Shown here piece after piece: positions 11,990 through 23,690 of a stretch of DNA of 64,000 nucleotides. This stretch comes from Anaspis maculata. Taxonomy: Eukaryota; Arthropoda; Insecta; Coleoptera; Scraptiidae. Numbering within the stretch: the first letter of the stretch is position 1; the number at the start of each line of letters is the position of its first letter. The DNA is taken from the NCBI GenBank assembly GCA_949128115.1, contig OX421963.1:52137306-52201305 (forward strand). The letters are read 5' to 3'. Under the pieces are notes generated by a model. The model saw nothing but the letters and a program-made list of their open reading frames with translations. It did no database searches and was not told the origin of the DNA. The translations under genes were made by a program, and so were the position numbers.

Positions 11990-13440
11990 TATATTTTTTT
12001 GTTTGAGGGCGGGAGCTGGGAGCGGCGACTAATCAACAGTAGTCTATTCTTTCCCATTTTTAGTCGGCTATCCATATAGCGAAAGAATTAGATCGCTATG
12101 TCTTCGGGTTCATGTTTTCCATTTATCTCTTACTTTGAGGGCAGCGTGTGGGGGTGGCAGCATTCTGCAAAGTAACTGTTGCACAGTTTGAGTTGAGAGT
12201 TTCTAAATGTTCAAGGAAATATGACAATCAATGAACATTGTAAAAGTTGCATTTTTTGTTTGGGGCGGGAGCTGGAGGCGGCGACTAATCAAAAGTGGCC
12301 TATCTCTTCTCATTTTTAGTCAGCTATCTATATAGCGAACAATTTAATCGCTATGTCTTCAGGGTTATGTTTTACATTCATCTCTTACTTTGGGGGCGGC
12401 GTGTGGGAGCGGCAGAGTTTGGCAAAGAAATTCTTCCACAGTTTGAGTTGGGAGTTTCTGAATGTTTGAGGTAACATTAAAATGTACTTCAGTGGAAATT
12501 ATTGAAAGTTGCACTTTTTCTTTTTTGGGGGTGGAAGTTGGAGGCGGCGCCATGTCAAAGGTAGCCTATTCTTTCCCATTTTTAGTTAGCTATCCATATA
12601 GCGAAAGAATTAGATCGTTATGTCTTCGGGTTTATGTTTTTCATTCATCTCTCACTTTGAGGGCAGCGTGTGGGGGCGGCAGCATTCGGCAAAGTAACTG
12701 TTGCACATTTTGAGTTGGGAGTTTCTAAATGTGAGGGAAATATGACAATCAGTGAAAATTGTGAAAGTTGCATTTTTTGTTTGTTTGGAGGCGGCAGCTG
12801 GAGGCGGCGGCTAATTAAAAGTGGCCTATATTTTTCCAATTTCAGTCAGCTATCAATATAGTGAAAGAATTAGATCGCTATGTCTCCAGGTTCATCTTTT
12901 ACATTTATCTCTCACTTTGGGGGCGGCGTGTGGGAGCGGCAGAGTTTGGCAAAGAAATTCTTGCACAGTTTGAGTCAAAGAGTTTCCAAATGTTCGAGGT
13001 AACAGTGTCAGCTAAATCAGTGAAAATTGTTGAAAGTTGCACTTTTTTCTTTTGGGGGCGGAAGCTGGAGGCGGCGCCATATCAAAAGTAGCCTATTCTT
13101 TTCCATTTTTAGTCAGCTATCCATATAGCGAAAAACTTGGATCACTTTGTCTTTGGGTTCATGTTTTTCATTTATCTCTTACTTTGGGGGCGGCGTGTGG
13201 GAGCGGCAGCGTTCGGCTGAGCAAATGTTGCACAATTTGAGTTGGCAGTTCCTAAATGTTTAAGGGAACATCTCAATCAGTAACATTTGTGAAAGTTGCA
13301 CTTTTTATCGTTTGGGGGCGGAATCTGGGGGCGGCGACTAACGAAAAGTAGCCTATTCTTTCCCATTTTTAGCCAGCTATTTATATACCGAAAGAATCAG
13401 ATCGCTATGTCTTCGGGTTTATGTTTTTCATTTCAAAGTT
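11990..13440. repeat. 262-bp satellite array, about 5.5 units
   Basis: Unit landmarks (GGGCGGGAGCTGG...GCGGCGACTAATC) recur near 12000, 12259, 12523, 12781, 13050 and 13309, spacings of 258-269 bp. Each unit also holds TTTTTAGTCAGCTAT, GATCGCTATGTCTTC and a second GGGGGCGGCGTGTGGGAG box. The many short open frames here are translations of the satellite and are not genes. Confidence 0.85.
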
Positions 13441-13719
13441 ATTGGGGGCGGTTTTTAGCAGTTTTTTCATGTCGGCGGCGTATATTGATGACGGAATGTT
13501 TCTTGGCTTACGTTTATAAGTGGCAACTATGTATTATTCAAAAAATGAGAACACCAGAGCATCAGGTTTGGTAGAAAGTGCAATATTATGTTATTTCAAG
13601 TTTATCGGGGGCGGTTTTCTCTATGTTGGCGGCGCAATATAGACATCCAATATAGCCTAGCCCTCCTTTGGGAGTGGCAGCTATGTAACAGCGAAAAAAT
13701 TAGAAAGCTAGGTCGTCTA

Positions 13720-13817
13720 GTTTGGGAGGAGTTCGAGGAACGGACGGACGGACGGACGGACGGACGGACAAAGCGGTTGCAATAGCGATTTTCATCAAGA
13801 TGGAAAATGCGCTAAAA
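13720..13817 (-). repeat. HINE 5' block with GGAC microsatellite, minus orientation
   Basis: Read on the minus strand it starts TTTTAGCGCATTTTCC, then ATCTTGATGAAAATCGC and a (GTCC)n tract (13738-13768 on +). It sits between the two inverted satellite arrays, so the minus-strand element would run from 13817 to the 3' block near 11782, about 2.0 kb. Confidence 0.7.
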
Positions 13818-14875
13818 AGTGCAACTTTCAAAAATTTTCACTGATTCAGCTGATAATGTTACCTCGAACATTTAGAAACTCTTGACTCAACTTGTGCAAG
13901 AATTTCTTTGCCAAACTCCGTCGCTCCCACACGCCGCCCCCAAAAAGAGAAATAAATGTAAAACATGAACCTGGAGACATAGCGATCTAATTCTTTCACT
14001 ATATTGATAGCTGACTGAAATTGGAAAAAGATAGGCCACTTTCAATTAGCCGCCGCCTCCAGCTGCCGCCCTCAAACGAAAAAAATGCAACTTTCACAAT
14101 TTTCACTGATTGTCATATTTCCCTTACATTTAGAAATTAGAAACTCCCAACTCAAACTGTGCAACAGTTACTTTGCCGAATGCTGCCGCCCCCATACGCT
14201 GCCCTCAAAGTGAGAGATGAATGAAAAACATAAACCCGAAAACATAACGATCTAATTCATTCGCTATATGGATAGCTAACTAAAAATGGAAAAGAATAGG
14301 CTACTTTTGATATGGCGCCGCCTCCAACTTCCACCCCCAAAAGAAAAAAGTGCAACTTTCAATAAATTCCACTGATTTACATTTTAATGTTACCTTAAAC
14401 ATTCAGAACCTCCCAACTCAAACTCTGGGAGAATTTCTTTGCCAAACTCTGCCGCTCCCACACGCCGCCTCCAAAGTAAGAGATAGATGAAACATAACTC
14501 TGAAAACATAGCGATCTAATTGTTCAGCTATATAGATGGCTGACTAAAAATGGGAAGAGATAGGCCACTTTTAATTAGTCGCCGCCTCCAGCTCCCGCCC
14601 CCAAACAAAAAAAAATGCAACTTTCACAATTTTCACTGATTGTCATATTTCCTTAAACATTTAGAAACTCCTAACTCAAACTGTGCAACAGTTACTTTGC
14701 CGAATGCTGCCACCCCCCCACGCTGCCCTCAAAGTAAGAGATAAATGGAAAACATAAACCCGAAGACATAGCGATCTAATTCTTTCGCTATATGGATGGC
14801 CGACTAAAAATGGGAAAGAATAGACTACTGTTCATTAGTCGCCGCTCCCAGCTCCCGCCCTCAAACAAAAAAATA
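13818..14875. repeat. Inverted 262-bp satellite array, about 4 units
   Basis: This is the same satellite as 11990-13440 in opposite orientation; the landmark GCCGCCTCCAGCT recurs near 14049, 14319, 14583 and 14841. The arrays are head to head across the 13.7-13.8 kb block. Confidence 0.85.
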
Positions 14876-15027
14876 TTATTGATGAGTGAAAGAATTTTCA
14901 TTCAAATCTATTTCATTGGCAATTCTGATAACAAAATATCACAATGAGTTTCGAATGAAGAAAGTGGGCAAGGAATGGTGTTTTTCCTTCAACCAAATTT
15001 CTTTACGTTTACAATATGCCTCTTTGA

Positions 15028-15077
15028 GAAAATGCGCTACTGAGACTCACGCACGTGAAGGCATACTCACTTGTTTC
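15028..15077 (+). repeat. HINE 3' block, + orientation
   Basis: GAAAATGCGCTACTGAGACT is followed by CACGCACGTGAAGGCATA and ACTTGTTT. It closes the right-hand inverted array. The 300 bp upstream are an inverted copy of 11834-11990. Confidence 0.65.
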
Positions 15078-16538
15078 ATTTCCGCAGAATTGACCCAAAT
15101 TTAGGTGTCCTGCCCGCCAATCCGCCATATGCTTATTTCTCAACCGATTTTCTCAAATTTGGTATCAGTGGCTAGGCAATTGGACAGGCTACCTTTTTCA
15201 CATGCGGAAATTATCAACCTGTCAAAATCCAAGATGGCGGAAGCAATTGAAAATGGAATTTCTTTTGTCCTCATTGCTTTTTAATGAAAATCAACAGGAA
15301 GTCAAAGCCAATAATTATTATGAAGGAATAGACCTTCCTCGACAATTCAAGACCGCAACCAATCAAATCGAGTCATCTGCTGAGGAACTACTACCAGTTC
15401 AAGCGAAGCTTACTTTCCGTTTTTCTATTCCAACAAGGACGAATAAGGCCCATTTTCAATAGTTTCCGACATCTTGAATTTTGACACGTTGGCAATTTTT
15501 TTTACATAAAAATGGCAGCCTGTCCATTTGGCTAGCCATTAATGTCAAATTTGAAAAAATCGGTTAGGAAACAAGGATATGGCGGGCAGGATTCCTAAAT
15601 TTGGGTCATTTATGCGGGAATAAGAAACTAGTAGGTTGGTTTCGCTTCAATTCGCCGTAGCTCCTCAGCAGATGACCCGATTTGATTGGCTGCGGTCTTG
15701 AATTGTCAAGGAAGGTCTATTTCTTTATAATAATTATTGGTTTTGACTTTCTGCTAATTTTTATTTAAAAGCAATGAGGACAAAATAATATTCTATTTTA
15801 AATTGCTTCCGCCATCTTGGATTTTGACATGCACGTCATTTTCTCATATCAAAAAGATAGCCTGTCCAATTGGTTAGCCATTGATACCAAATTTGAGAAA
15901 GTCGATTGAGAAATGACCAAATGGCGGATAGGCGGGCAGGATACCTAAATTTGGATCAATTATGCGGAAATGAAAAAAACGGAAAGTAGGCTTTGCTTCA
16001 ACTCGCAATAGCTTGTCAGTAGATGACCCGATTTTACTGGTTGTGGTCTTGAATTGACAAGAAAGGTCTATTCCTTCCTCGATTCTTTCATAAAACATTA
16101 TTGGTTTTGACTTTCTGGTAACTTTTAATAAAAAGCAACGAGAACAAAAGAAGGCCTATTTTCAATTGTTTCTGTCATCCTCGATTTTGATATGTCAGCC
16201 ATTTTGAAATACGGAAATGATAGCCTATTCAATTGGCTAGCCAATGCTGAAAAGTTCGATAAAATGGGTGGCAAAATAATAATTTCAGAAGAAAAAATTC
16301 CGAGCACGGTTTTTTATGACCCACCCGGTATAGTTTTTAAATAACTTGTTTTTCTCATTGACCTGAAAAATTTTCAGGCCACCTGTGTGTTTGGCTTGCA
16401 AGGTCAACATGCATTTTTTTCGAAGTTTGAAATTGAAACGCTTCCCGTTTCTTGTTCTCGCCAAATTTACGGAAAAAAATTCTTGATATATATTTTTTTT
16501 CGCTGAATCGAAATACGAAATATCTTTTTACTTTTCAG

Positions 16539-16647
16539 GTGTATATGAACAAGGAGATTATCCATCGGGGTCCAATGGCAACGACGAAGTCCTACCACCA
16601 CTGTCACGGGTACAGAAATTCGCTCAATCCGGAAATGTCTACGATAG
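16539..16647 (+). CDS. PPP4R1: Internal exon of a PPP4R1-like gene (protein phosphatase 4 regulatory subunit 1)
   Basis: A 109-bp open block lies between a canonical acceptor (tatctttttacttttcag, 16521-16538) and a canonical donor (gtgagt from 16648). In the frame whose first full codon is GTA (16541) there is no stop; the translation contains DEVLPPLSRVQKFAQSGNVY and ends in the first two bases of an Arg codon. From memory, vertebrate PPP4R1 has DEMLTPLGRLDKYAASENIF at residues ~40-60, followed by an Arg, so identity is about 11/24 with most differences conservative. PPP4R1 is a HEAT-repeat scaffold that regulates the PP4 catalytic subunit. This segment precedes the HEAT repeats, and the next exon should begin with the family's (Q)MVARSLLDTL-type sequence. 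I could not find that exon or a first exon here. Another frame is also open (MNKEIIHRGPM), so the call rests on the match and the splice sites. Confidence 0.6.
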
Positions 16648-17084
16648 GTGAGTTAGCTCTGAATTTTGGATAAATGAACGTTGAGTAAATGAAGTGGGGC
16701 CAACAAGAGAAGTGTCATAGTCATATTTTATCGGTTTTCAAGACCAGCCAGTGTTGGATTTATTCGATCGATTTTGGATCTGTTTGGGCTGACTGGTCGA
16801 TAACCCCATTTAGTCCAGTAAAATGAGGATTTAACTCGGAATTAATGATCAGGGACTCGGTGGAAAAAGTATGGCAATATACCGTGTGTTTTTCGAAAAC
16901 CGCACCAGCCCATAACTTTCTTCCTATGAGATACATAGATTTGAAATTTTTATGGGTTATTTGAGACCACTTTCGCTATTTTTCGCGTTGATCATGAAAT
17001 AATTTTCACTTCCGTAAGTAACCGGAAGTGACATCAACTTTTGATTTTGAAATGGAACACTTGTATATTTTTTGATGTTCAGAT

Positions 17085-17409
17085 GGAGATTTTACTTTCC
17101 CGACCCCCCACAACATGGAAGGGGAAGCAAATTGTAATCCTGCAGAAAACAAGTTTTGAGATTTCACCAGATATATCCGTTTTGATGTCCCCCAAGACGA
17201 TTAAAGGTGCGTTAAGTCAGCTTATTTAGCCGCAATTTTAATTTTAGCCGTAAGCGCTGCACCGCTTATTGGCTGTTCCGAGGAGGCTGGTTCATAAGAG
17301 TCAATGGGCGTCGCCGCGCTTGAGACTAAAATTAAAACTTGCGGCTAAATAAGCTGACTGAACGCACCTTGAGACCATTTTCAGAATGATGTCTGTCAAT
17401 GTGTGTGTG

Positions 17410-17440
<31 letters not shown>

Positions 17441-18555
17441 AATCTCCCACGATAACTGCCGAACCGTTGACCGGATCGACTTGAAATTTTGTATGCGGAC
17501 ATGGTTTTTCTCTGGAAAGAGCCCATTAGTTTTTGGCTGTGATCTGTCAAACGGAAGTGTCACTGTCAACAAATGTCGGAAGATATAACTCACGGAACAT
17601 CACTTGCAATATGTTATTTGAAAGCCCCTAAAAAACTCTATTCAGAACAGTTGAAGATATTATAAAAATAAATATATAAATAAATAATATAATAAATAAA
17701 TATCATATATTATATATAAAATAATATAAAATAAAATTACCCTATGTGTCATCTGTCAAATAATAAAAAATGTCAAAGTTCAAAACTTTACCAATATTCA
17801 AAATCTATGTGATGGATTGGAACCAGATTTGGCAGGAAGCAACACAACAGAAGAGTCAAATTAAGGCCGCAGTTGCAGTTTTCCATCATTCTCCAGTCGG
17901 ACGTAATGAATTTTCAAAATTTTTTCCTAGCTGTTGCCACCCGAGAGAGGCTCTCGCCGGTGTTTTGACCAGAACGACTCGCTTTTGTAGCAGGACTCCA
18001 CTCGAAAATTCATTCCTGCTCGGGGATCGACTTTTCTTGGAAAATTCCAACCGATATCGAAAGTAGATTGGATTGGGCGTCGTGTAGGCCTATTTTTAAA
18101 ATCGACACGGTTCCAGTTTTCCGACGGTAATTTTTTCAAAATAAAATTTGCTCATTCCGTGAATTTGAAAAAAAAACGCAGTGCAACAAACGCACGAAAA
18201 AATAATTTTAGGTGCAGACATGCTGGGAATGAAAGTTGGAGAAAAGATTGAGCTAATTTTTTGAGGAAAAATTTTCGAAATCGGACCAACGCTTGCCGAG
18301 TTTTCCTCTCTAGAAAAACTGCAAATTTTATAACTTTTTATTCCGTGGATCGATTTTAACAATTTTTTTTTTAAACAAGAGGTAACTGGTTCTTGAACAT
18401 TTTTCAACAATTTTTTCAAGTTTCCCGGGAATTTTCGGTCGAAAAGATTTTTCTCCAAATTCAACTTCCCACCCGAAGGGACGTTTCGAACAAAAATTCA
18501 CATAGGTTCCTGGATACTAGTCGGGAAAGTTTTGGGGTGACACAACCGATTTTTT
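17085..18555 (+). repeat. R1-family repeat, longest + copy (R1-d)
   Basis: It starts near CTTTCCCGACC and carries a TG/TCTG microsatellite (17400-17440), CACGATAACTGCCGAACCG, CATCTGTCAAACGGAAGTGT and a tail GGGACGTTTCGAAC...AGTTTTGGGGTGACACAACC. An inverted copy is at 57240-58930. It is interrupted by a MITE at 17205-17369 and has an AT-only stretch at 17650-17740 absent from the other copies. I see no coding sequence conserved between the copies. Confidence 0.7.
17205..17369. mobile_element. 165-bp MITE with 3-bp target site, inserted in R1-d
   Basis: Ends AGGTGCGTTAAGTCAGC and its reverse complement (GCTGACTGAACGCACCT), with inverted repeats of about 45 bp. The uninterrupted R1-e copy reads CGATTAAGACC (reverse complement of 58830 region) where R1-d reads CGATTAA-[MITE]-TGAGACC, so the target is TAA, with the right copy mutated to TGA. 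A TWA 3-bp target is typical of PIF/Harbinger-type elements. Confidence 0.8.
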
Positions 18556-18558
18556 TTA

Positions 18559-18890
18559 TTGACACAGTGGTGATTTTGAAAATTTTCTATGATAAAAAAT
18601 TACGATTGTATAGCGGATGGAATATAATAGAAATTTATCAAAGTATCGGCACCAGAGTGGCTGCGAGCACAAATAAAAATCTGAAGTTGAAAGTTTGTTA
18701 ATTGTTTATGTCGATCTCAACCGGCAACGCTTTCTGACATGAATAATAAACAAACTTCCAACTTCAGATTATTATTTGTGTTCGCAGCCACCTCTGGTAC
18801 CAATAATTTGATAAATTTCTGTTATATTCAATCAGCTATAAAATCGTCATTTTTCATCATAAAGAACTTTTAGGACCACCACTATGTCAG
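18559..18890. mobile_element. 332-bp TA-flanked palindromic MITE
   Basis: Left end TA-TTGACACAGTGGTG, right end CACCACTATGTCAG-TA. The arms pair along most of the element (CTGCGAGCACAAATA against TATTTGTGTTCGCAG; CAACTTCAGATT against AATCTGAAGTTG). It lies inside FB-4 just after R1-d. Confidence 0.75.
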
Positions 18891-19257
18891 TAAAAAAACT
18901 ACCCGAATGTCAAACAATATACAGGGTGTTCCATTTGAAAGTCAAAAGAGTATGTCACTTCCGGTTACTTCCGGAACTGAGAGCAGCTTCATGATCAACG
19001 CAAAAAATAGCAAAAGTGGTCTCAAATACTCCATGAAAATTTTAAGTCTCTTCCTGGGCTGGTGCGGTTTTCGAAAAACACACGGTATAGACTGAAAGAC
19101 AGAATGAGAAAAATCGCAGTTACATTTCCCACCGTCCGCGTCCCAACAACCATGGTTAAAAATGAAGAAGATGGAAAAACTTGGCCCGCGGTCCTACTCC
19201 TGGAACGACGAGGGAACGGTAAGAGATATGTATATCAAAAATCTGTTATGGCACCAC

Positions 19258-19370
19258 TATACTTTCTCGAGTAGTATCCAGAAACCTATGGCATTTTTTG
19301 TTCGAGACGTCCGTCCCTTCGGGTGGGAAGTTCGAATTTGAGAGAAAGATTGAAACAGATTAACAGAATA
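19258..19370 (-). repeat. R1 tail fragment, minus orientation
   Basis: GAGTAGTATCCAGAAACCTA and GACGTCCGTCCCTTCGGGTG are the reverse complement of the R1 tail near 18460-18525. Only about 110 bp are present. Confidence 0.5.
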
Positions 19371-19537
19371 TTCATAATGAATAAATTAAAAAAATTAACT
19401 CGGAAAATTGCGAAAAAATTGCTGGGAAAGGTTCAAAAACCAATTTTACAGACAATTTAAATTATCTTCAAGGACGTTGCAGGAAGGATACTACGATGAG
19501 AGGTCCCACGGTAGACATGACGACGATTTTTTCGTTA

Positions 19538-19730
19538 TGGCGGCTTTACAGAACTTCGTATGTCGCCGGCGACAGTGTCGCTGGCCAATAAGATTCGATC
19601 TGCCTGTACTCCCCACCTCCCTCCAAAATTCCCGCGACACGAGTTTCTGTCGTCGTGTCGTTCAAATTATTCCACTACAGTGGAGTGGGGGACTGTCGCC
19701 GGCGACATACGAAGTTCTGTAAAGCCGCCA
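19538..19730. mobile_element. 193-bp MITE with 39-bp perfect inverted repeats and TTA duplication
   Basis: The first 39 bases (starting TGGCGGCTTTACAGAACTTC) and last 39 bases are exact reverse complements and include GTCGCCGGCGAC. TTA is present on both sides (19535-19537 and 19731-19733). Perfect repeats suggest recent insertion. The target matches PIF/Harbinger-type MITEs. Confidence 0.85.
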
Positions 19731-19733
19731 TTA

Positions 19734-22700
19734 TGCTGCTCTTCTCTTTCTAGCAATAATTGTCATGCACGTCAACTAACCCGCGAAATTCAAATTAAGT
19801 TCTCAGTATTTATGGACACTATATTCAGTAGAACACTGTTTCAATTTGATTGGTATAATCAGACAGCATTCTTTAGTTTACTGCCGTTGCTCTCGCGCGA
19901 GGAATTGTCGTTTTTCATAATTCCCTAACGATCTTAAAAAGTCTGTTAACTCAGGTCAAGATTTTTATGGGTTATCTTATTCACTTTTGAGACATCTCGC
20001 TGCGAATGTTTGGCTGGCTTCTTTTTTGTGAATAAAGTGATTGCTGAGGAAAAACTAACCATTTGTTTTCCACTATTATTCTAGGGAACGCACCATCTCT
20101 GGTAGTGTACCGATTCAATTATCCGTGGATGAATTGCTTGTTAGCTTCTAGCTCTCTGCCTTCTTGCGCCTTATTTGAACCTGTCGCGCTCGGTGTTGTC
20201 CCCAAGTGCGCTCAGCGTCTGGTCTGTTGTCATTTCAATTGGAATTTTATATAATGGAATATGTACTTTATATACACATGGCGAATTGAATTTCAAACAT
20301 ATATAGGGGATGTGTGGTGGCGGCAGGACAACGACCTTTACCCCTTGACCTGTGTGAATAGTATGTATGTATGTATGTATGTGCAGCAGAGCACCCTAAC
20401 GTCCTACTAGGTCACAACCCCTTCTCCGCCAATAGAGTGCGATGACCGCGCGTTGATTACTGCTGGTTGAGATTTCTCTCTAAATATATTCTCGAAATAG
20501 TTCATCCTCTCGCATTTGTATAGACCCAAACCGTGTCTAGTCTAGGGTATGCAATGCTATAGTCGTCTGGACTATTATAGCTGGCCGGCCAACGAGGTGT
20601 TTGTCGTGCGCGTTCTGCGGAAACCAGGTTACTTACGGAGGAGGACGGTGCGTTTCGCCCGTTGCTACTACCACAACTGTAATTTCATCGGACACATTTC
20701 TTCGAGCTATATCAATATTTATTTTTTGTAAACGAAAACGATATCTGATTTATGGCGAAGTGGGACTCCCCCTACTGATTACGTGGTGGTAGAATTTCGA
20801 TAACCTTCGTTTCGAAAGCTTATCCAGGGTATAAATCAAGCAGTGTTGTCAAAATGCAGTGCTTCTTGCAGTTTCTCTATAGATTGGGCACGAAACGAAA
20901 TGAATGTCTTGATGGCAAACTATATACGTCAAATGTCAAATTGGGTTCCTGTGTGCGGCGTTGCGCATTTATAAGACCTTATGCCATCTAGATGAGCTTA
21001 CATCTGCCAAGAGCAGGTGTGATGGTAGAGGTTGAATCCCGCCCAACAGCTTGCACATGCATTTAGTAGTTTTGTGCTATAGACAACGAAGTTTTGATTA
21101 GCTCTCTCAAGAGTAGTAAGGATATTTTATGATTTGTTTTAATTATTTAATTACAAAAAAACAAATGAACGCCTAAACTATATCGTTTGGGTTTAACGAT
21201 ACCGTACACGCCAGTAAGGTTTACGTGTCATTACTGCTACTGAACGTCATTGACTAAATTCATAAAGGATGATTTATCTCGGGAGCTGCATCTTACATTT
21301 CCCCTAACTTTGACGAAAGGAATATGCGTCTAAAATATTATTTCACAACTATAGTAGATTAGATGTATGGCGACAAGGGACCTATATGAAGGAGACGAAG
21401 ACACTATCGGCAGCTGTTGACTCGTGTCATACACAACAGCTGGCATATATATCCGCGCGTCCTTCCTGCATTCATCAAGGTAGTAGATGCATTTTGCTGC
21501 TGCAGTCCAGGTGTTTTTCTTCCATGTGATGATTTCACGAAATTTTGGGATGGTTTTCTCATATAAAGTTATTTTTAGGTAATAATTTACGTTTTCGGAA
21601 ATAATGGAATGGATATAAATGGAACTAGTGGCAGGACGCGCGCACATCTGCCTTCTAAATAGTTTTGACAGTGCCAGGTGGCCTACGTATTCAGTGTTTT
21701 CCGGTCACGTGGTAGTTTTCTTCATCATGTTAATTACTTCCAATATCGGGAACAAAATCTAGACTTTTCACACGTGCCGATGACAATTTTGCATCGTATG
21801 ACCGAGCTCATGACAAACAAAACAACTGACATAATTTGATTTCGTGCCGGCAGGTGGTGGCCCGTGGCAGTACTCGTAGTCGGTTCTTTTTTACCCAATT
21901 CGAATCATTGCTGCTGCTGTGCTCGACGCTCGTATCGTACGGGGGCAGGTGTTGGACGCAACTTACAATAGGGTTTGGACATTTTGCATTTTGGTACGTG
22001 CGCGCCCCTTCTTTTTATATATAAATAATGTGTCGCATTCTTAGCCCGCGCAGATGCTCCTGCTGCTGCACATTTCGACACCACCTAAAAATAAACCACC
22101 CGCAAGCCATTTATTACGAGGTGGTGTCGCTCCGTCTTTTTCTTCGAATTTTTCTTGTTTCACCTTTAACTGGGAACAACCCCCTTTGTGCGGATGCGTC
22201 GTGTTTTTTTTTTGTGTTTTACTTTACGATTTTGGCGGCAACTTATTTCTGAGTTGTTAAATATAACTCTGAATGTTCGCAGGGGGGCTCAGTCATAACA
22301 AAACTAAAAATAGGAAGGTTTTCCTTTCCGTCGCGACGGCTTTCGTCCTCCTGTCTATAGAGAGAGGCGTGTGATTGCCGTGGGCGTTCAAAAGGCAAGT
22401 CACAATAATAATTTCATTTCTTGTCGAATTTGTATGTGGCAGTGGATTTGTTCGTTTTTTTTTTCCAATTTTCTTTGTCATCTTTTTGTTATGATGAAGC
22501 GTGAGAGTATCTTGCAGATTATGATTTCTGGACATGGGATGATACGGCTGTCGTGGTTGTTTCCGGTTTTCGTTATCGAAGACTATTGGTTCCGACACTA
22601 CTTTGGCCAGTACAAGTGATTCTTTAATTTAGATAGGCTGAAAGCTTGTCGTGAATGGTCACCCAAGCTGATGTTTTCAAACATTTTTATTCATCAATGC

Positions 22701-23690
22701 ATTTGAAGATGTGCATTTTGAAACAAACTTGGTATTTCTCTATTTTTAATGCGTTCCATTACTAGTCTTCATGAGACATGACGTGTGCATAACAAACTTA
22801 TCGCAGGGGAAGGTTATTAAATCGCATCGGTTGAGACTAGTCAGAGAAATGGAACAAAAACTCTATTTAAAATAACTAAATAAATATTGCCGTGTGTAAT
22901 AGGCGATACTCAGCGATATGACATGGGCCGTAGGTTCTCAGAGGCGTGGTATGGGACGTCATGCGCGTGCTAGAACCTGCAAAACTTAAAAAACTCGCAA
23001 GTTTTCAGCCACCGATTTAATAAGCGAAAGAAGATGACAAAAAAACTTCAAATTTTCATGCTAAATTATGCGAAGTCGCCCATGTGCATTGCTAGCGAAA
23101 AAGTGAATTTTGCGTGTGTTTTTTTTTGAAAAGAAAAAACCAGTTTCAGTGTAGAACTGGTTGCCTAGAGGGTCATGTTTATTGGAAACACATGGAATGA
23201 AACCGTAAACCGTAGTGTTTTCAATTTTTCTTATGTTAGGGGAGGGGTACTAGCTGGGGGAATTGCGGTCAAGAAACACGAAAAATGTTTCCAAGTTATT
23301 CATGATACAAGATTGAAAAGTGGAAGCGTTTCACGGAAAGCTGACACTTGTCTAGGTTGCACCCTTCTGACCGACAGGATATGCAAGGCAATTTATATAT
23401 ATTCGGAACAAAGGCATGACCATAAAAGTGAGATGTAGCTATAAATAACAAAATCGTGCAGATTTTTTCCCAGGTAAGGTAATGGGTTATTTCTTAGATC
23501 AGTTTTGGCTTGAATTTGTAGGGCCCAATTAATTTTCACTCGATCACATTGATCTTGGGTAGATTTATTAAAAAAAGAAAATTGTAAACATTATACACTC
23601 ATGTCAAGCACCAATCTGATGATATCACTGATAATAGGTACCGCCAAACCTAGCCTGCTAGATGCACTGCTTCTTTATTAATGGACTGAT
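19734..23690. other. Largely unassigned 4-kb stretch
   Basis: It contains a (GTAT)n microsatellite at 20360-20382. A splice-acceptor-like site (ttattctag, 20076-20084) precedes an open frame ERTISGSVPIQLSVDELLVSF ending at a stop (20151), but nothing links it to a gene. Short open frames near 21840-22260 and 22371-22619 have no recognisable domains. This repeat-poor stretch is where further exons of the + strand gene might be sought. Confidence 0.35.

Larger units (their letters stand above)
10948..16328. mobile_element. FB-3: 5.4-kb composite foldback element with TA flanks
   Basis: The left end is TA-CCGGGTGGGCCATAAAAAA (TA at 10946-10947) and the right end is its near-perfect reverse complement, ending CACCCGG-TA (TA at 16329-16330). 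The outer arms are about 341 bp (10948-11288) and 355 bp (15974-16328). Two more copies of the inner arm sequence lie at about 15085-15430 (+) and 15480-15960 (-). The centre holds HINE-like end blocks and two inverted 262-bp satellite arrays. No intact transposase is seen. The arms also carry AAGATGGC-type motifs. Confidence 0.8.
16882..19085. mobile_element. FB-4: two inverted TA-MITEs enclosing R1 and other insertions
   Basis: Left end TA-CCGTGTGTTTTTCGAAAACC; right end is the reverse complement, GGTTTTCGAAAAACACACGG-TA. The left arm (16882-17063) and right arm (18922-19085) each end internally with a CAGGGTGTTCC-type terminus next to TA, so each arm is itself a MITE-like unit of 164-182 bp. 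Between them lie R1-d, a 165-bp MITE and a 332-bp MITE. Confidence 0.8.

Noticed and set aside
11990..14875. Series of 60-90-codon frames with recurring similar sequence
   Set aside because: They are translations of the 262-bp satellite in both orientations.
21859..21900. QVVAR-like translation considered as the next PPP4R1 exon
   Set aside because: Similarity stops after five residues and there is no suitable AG acceptor in the needed phase.
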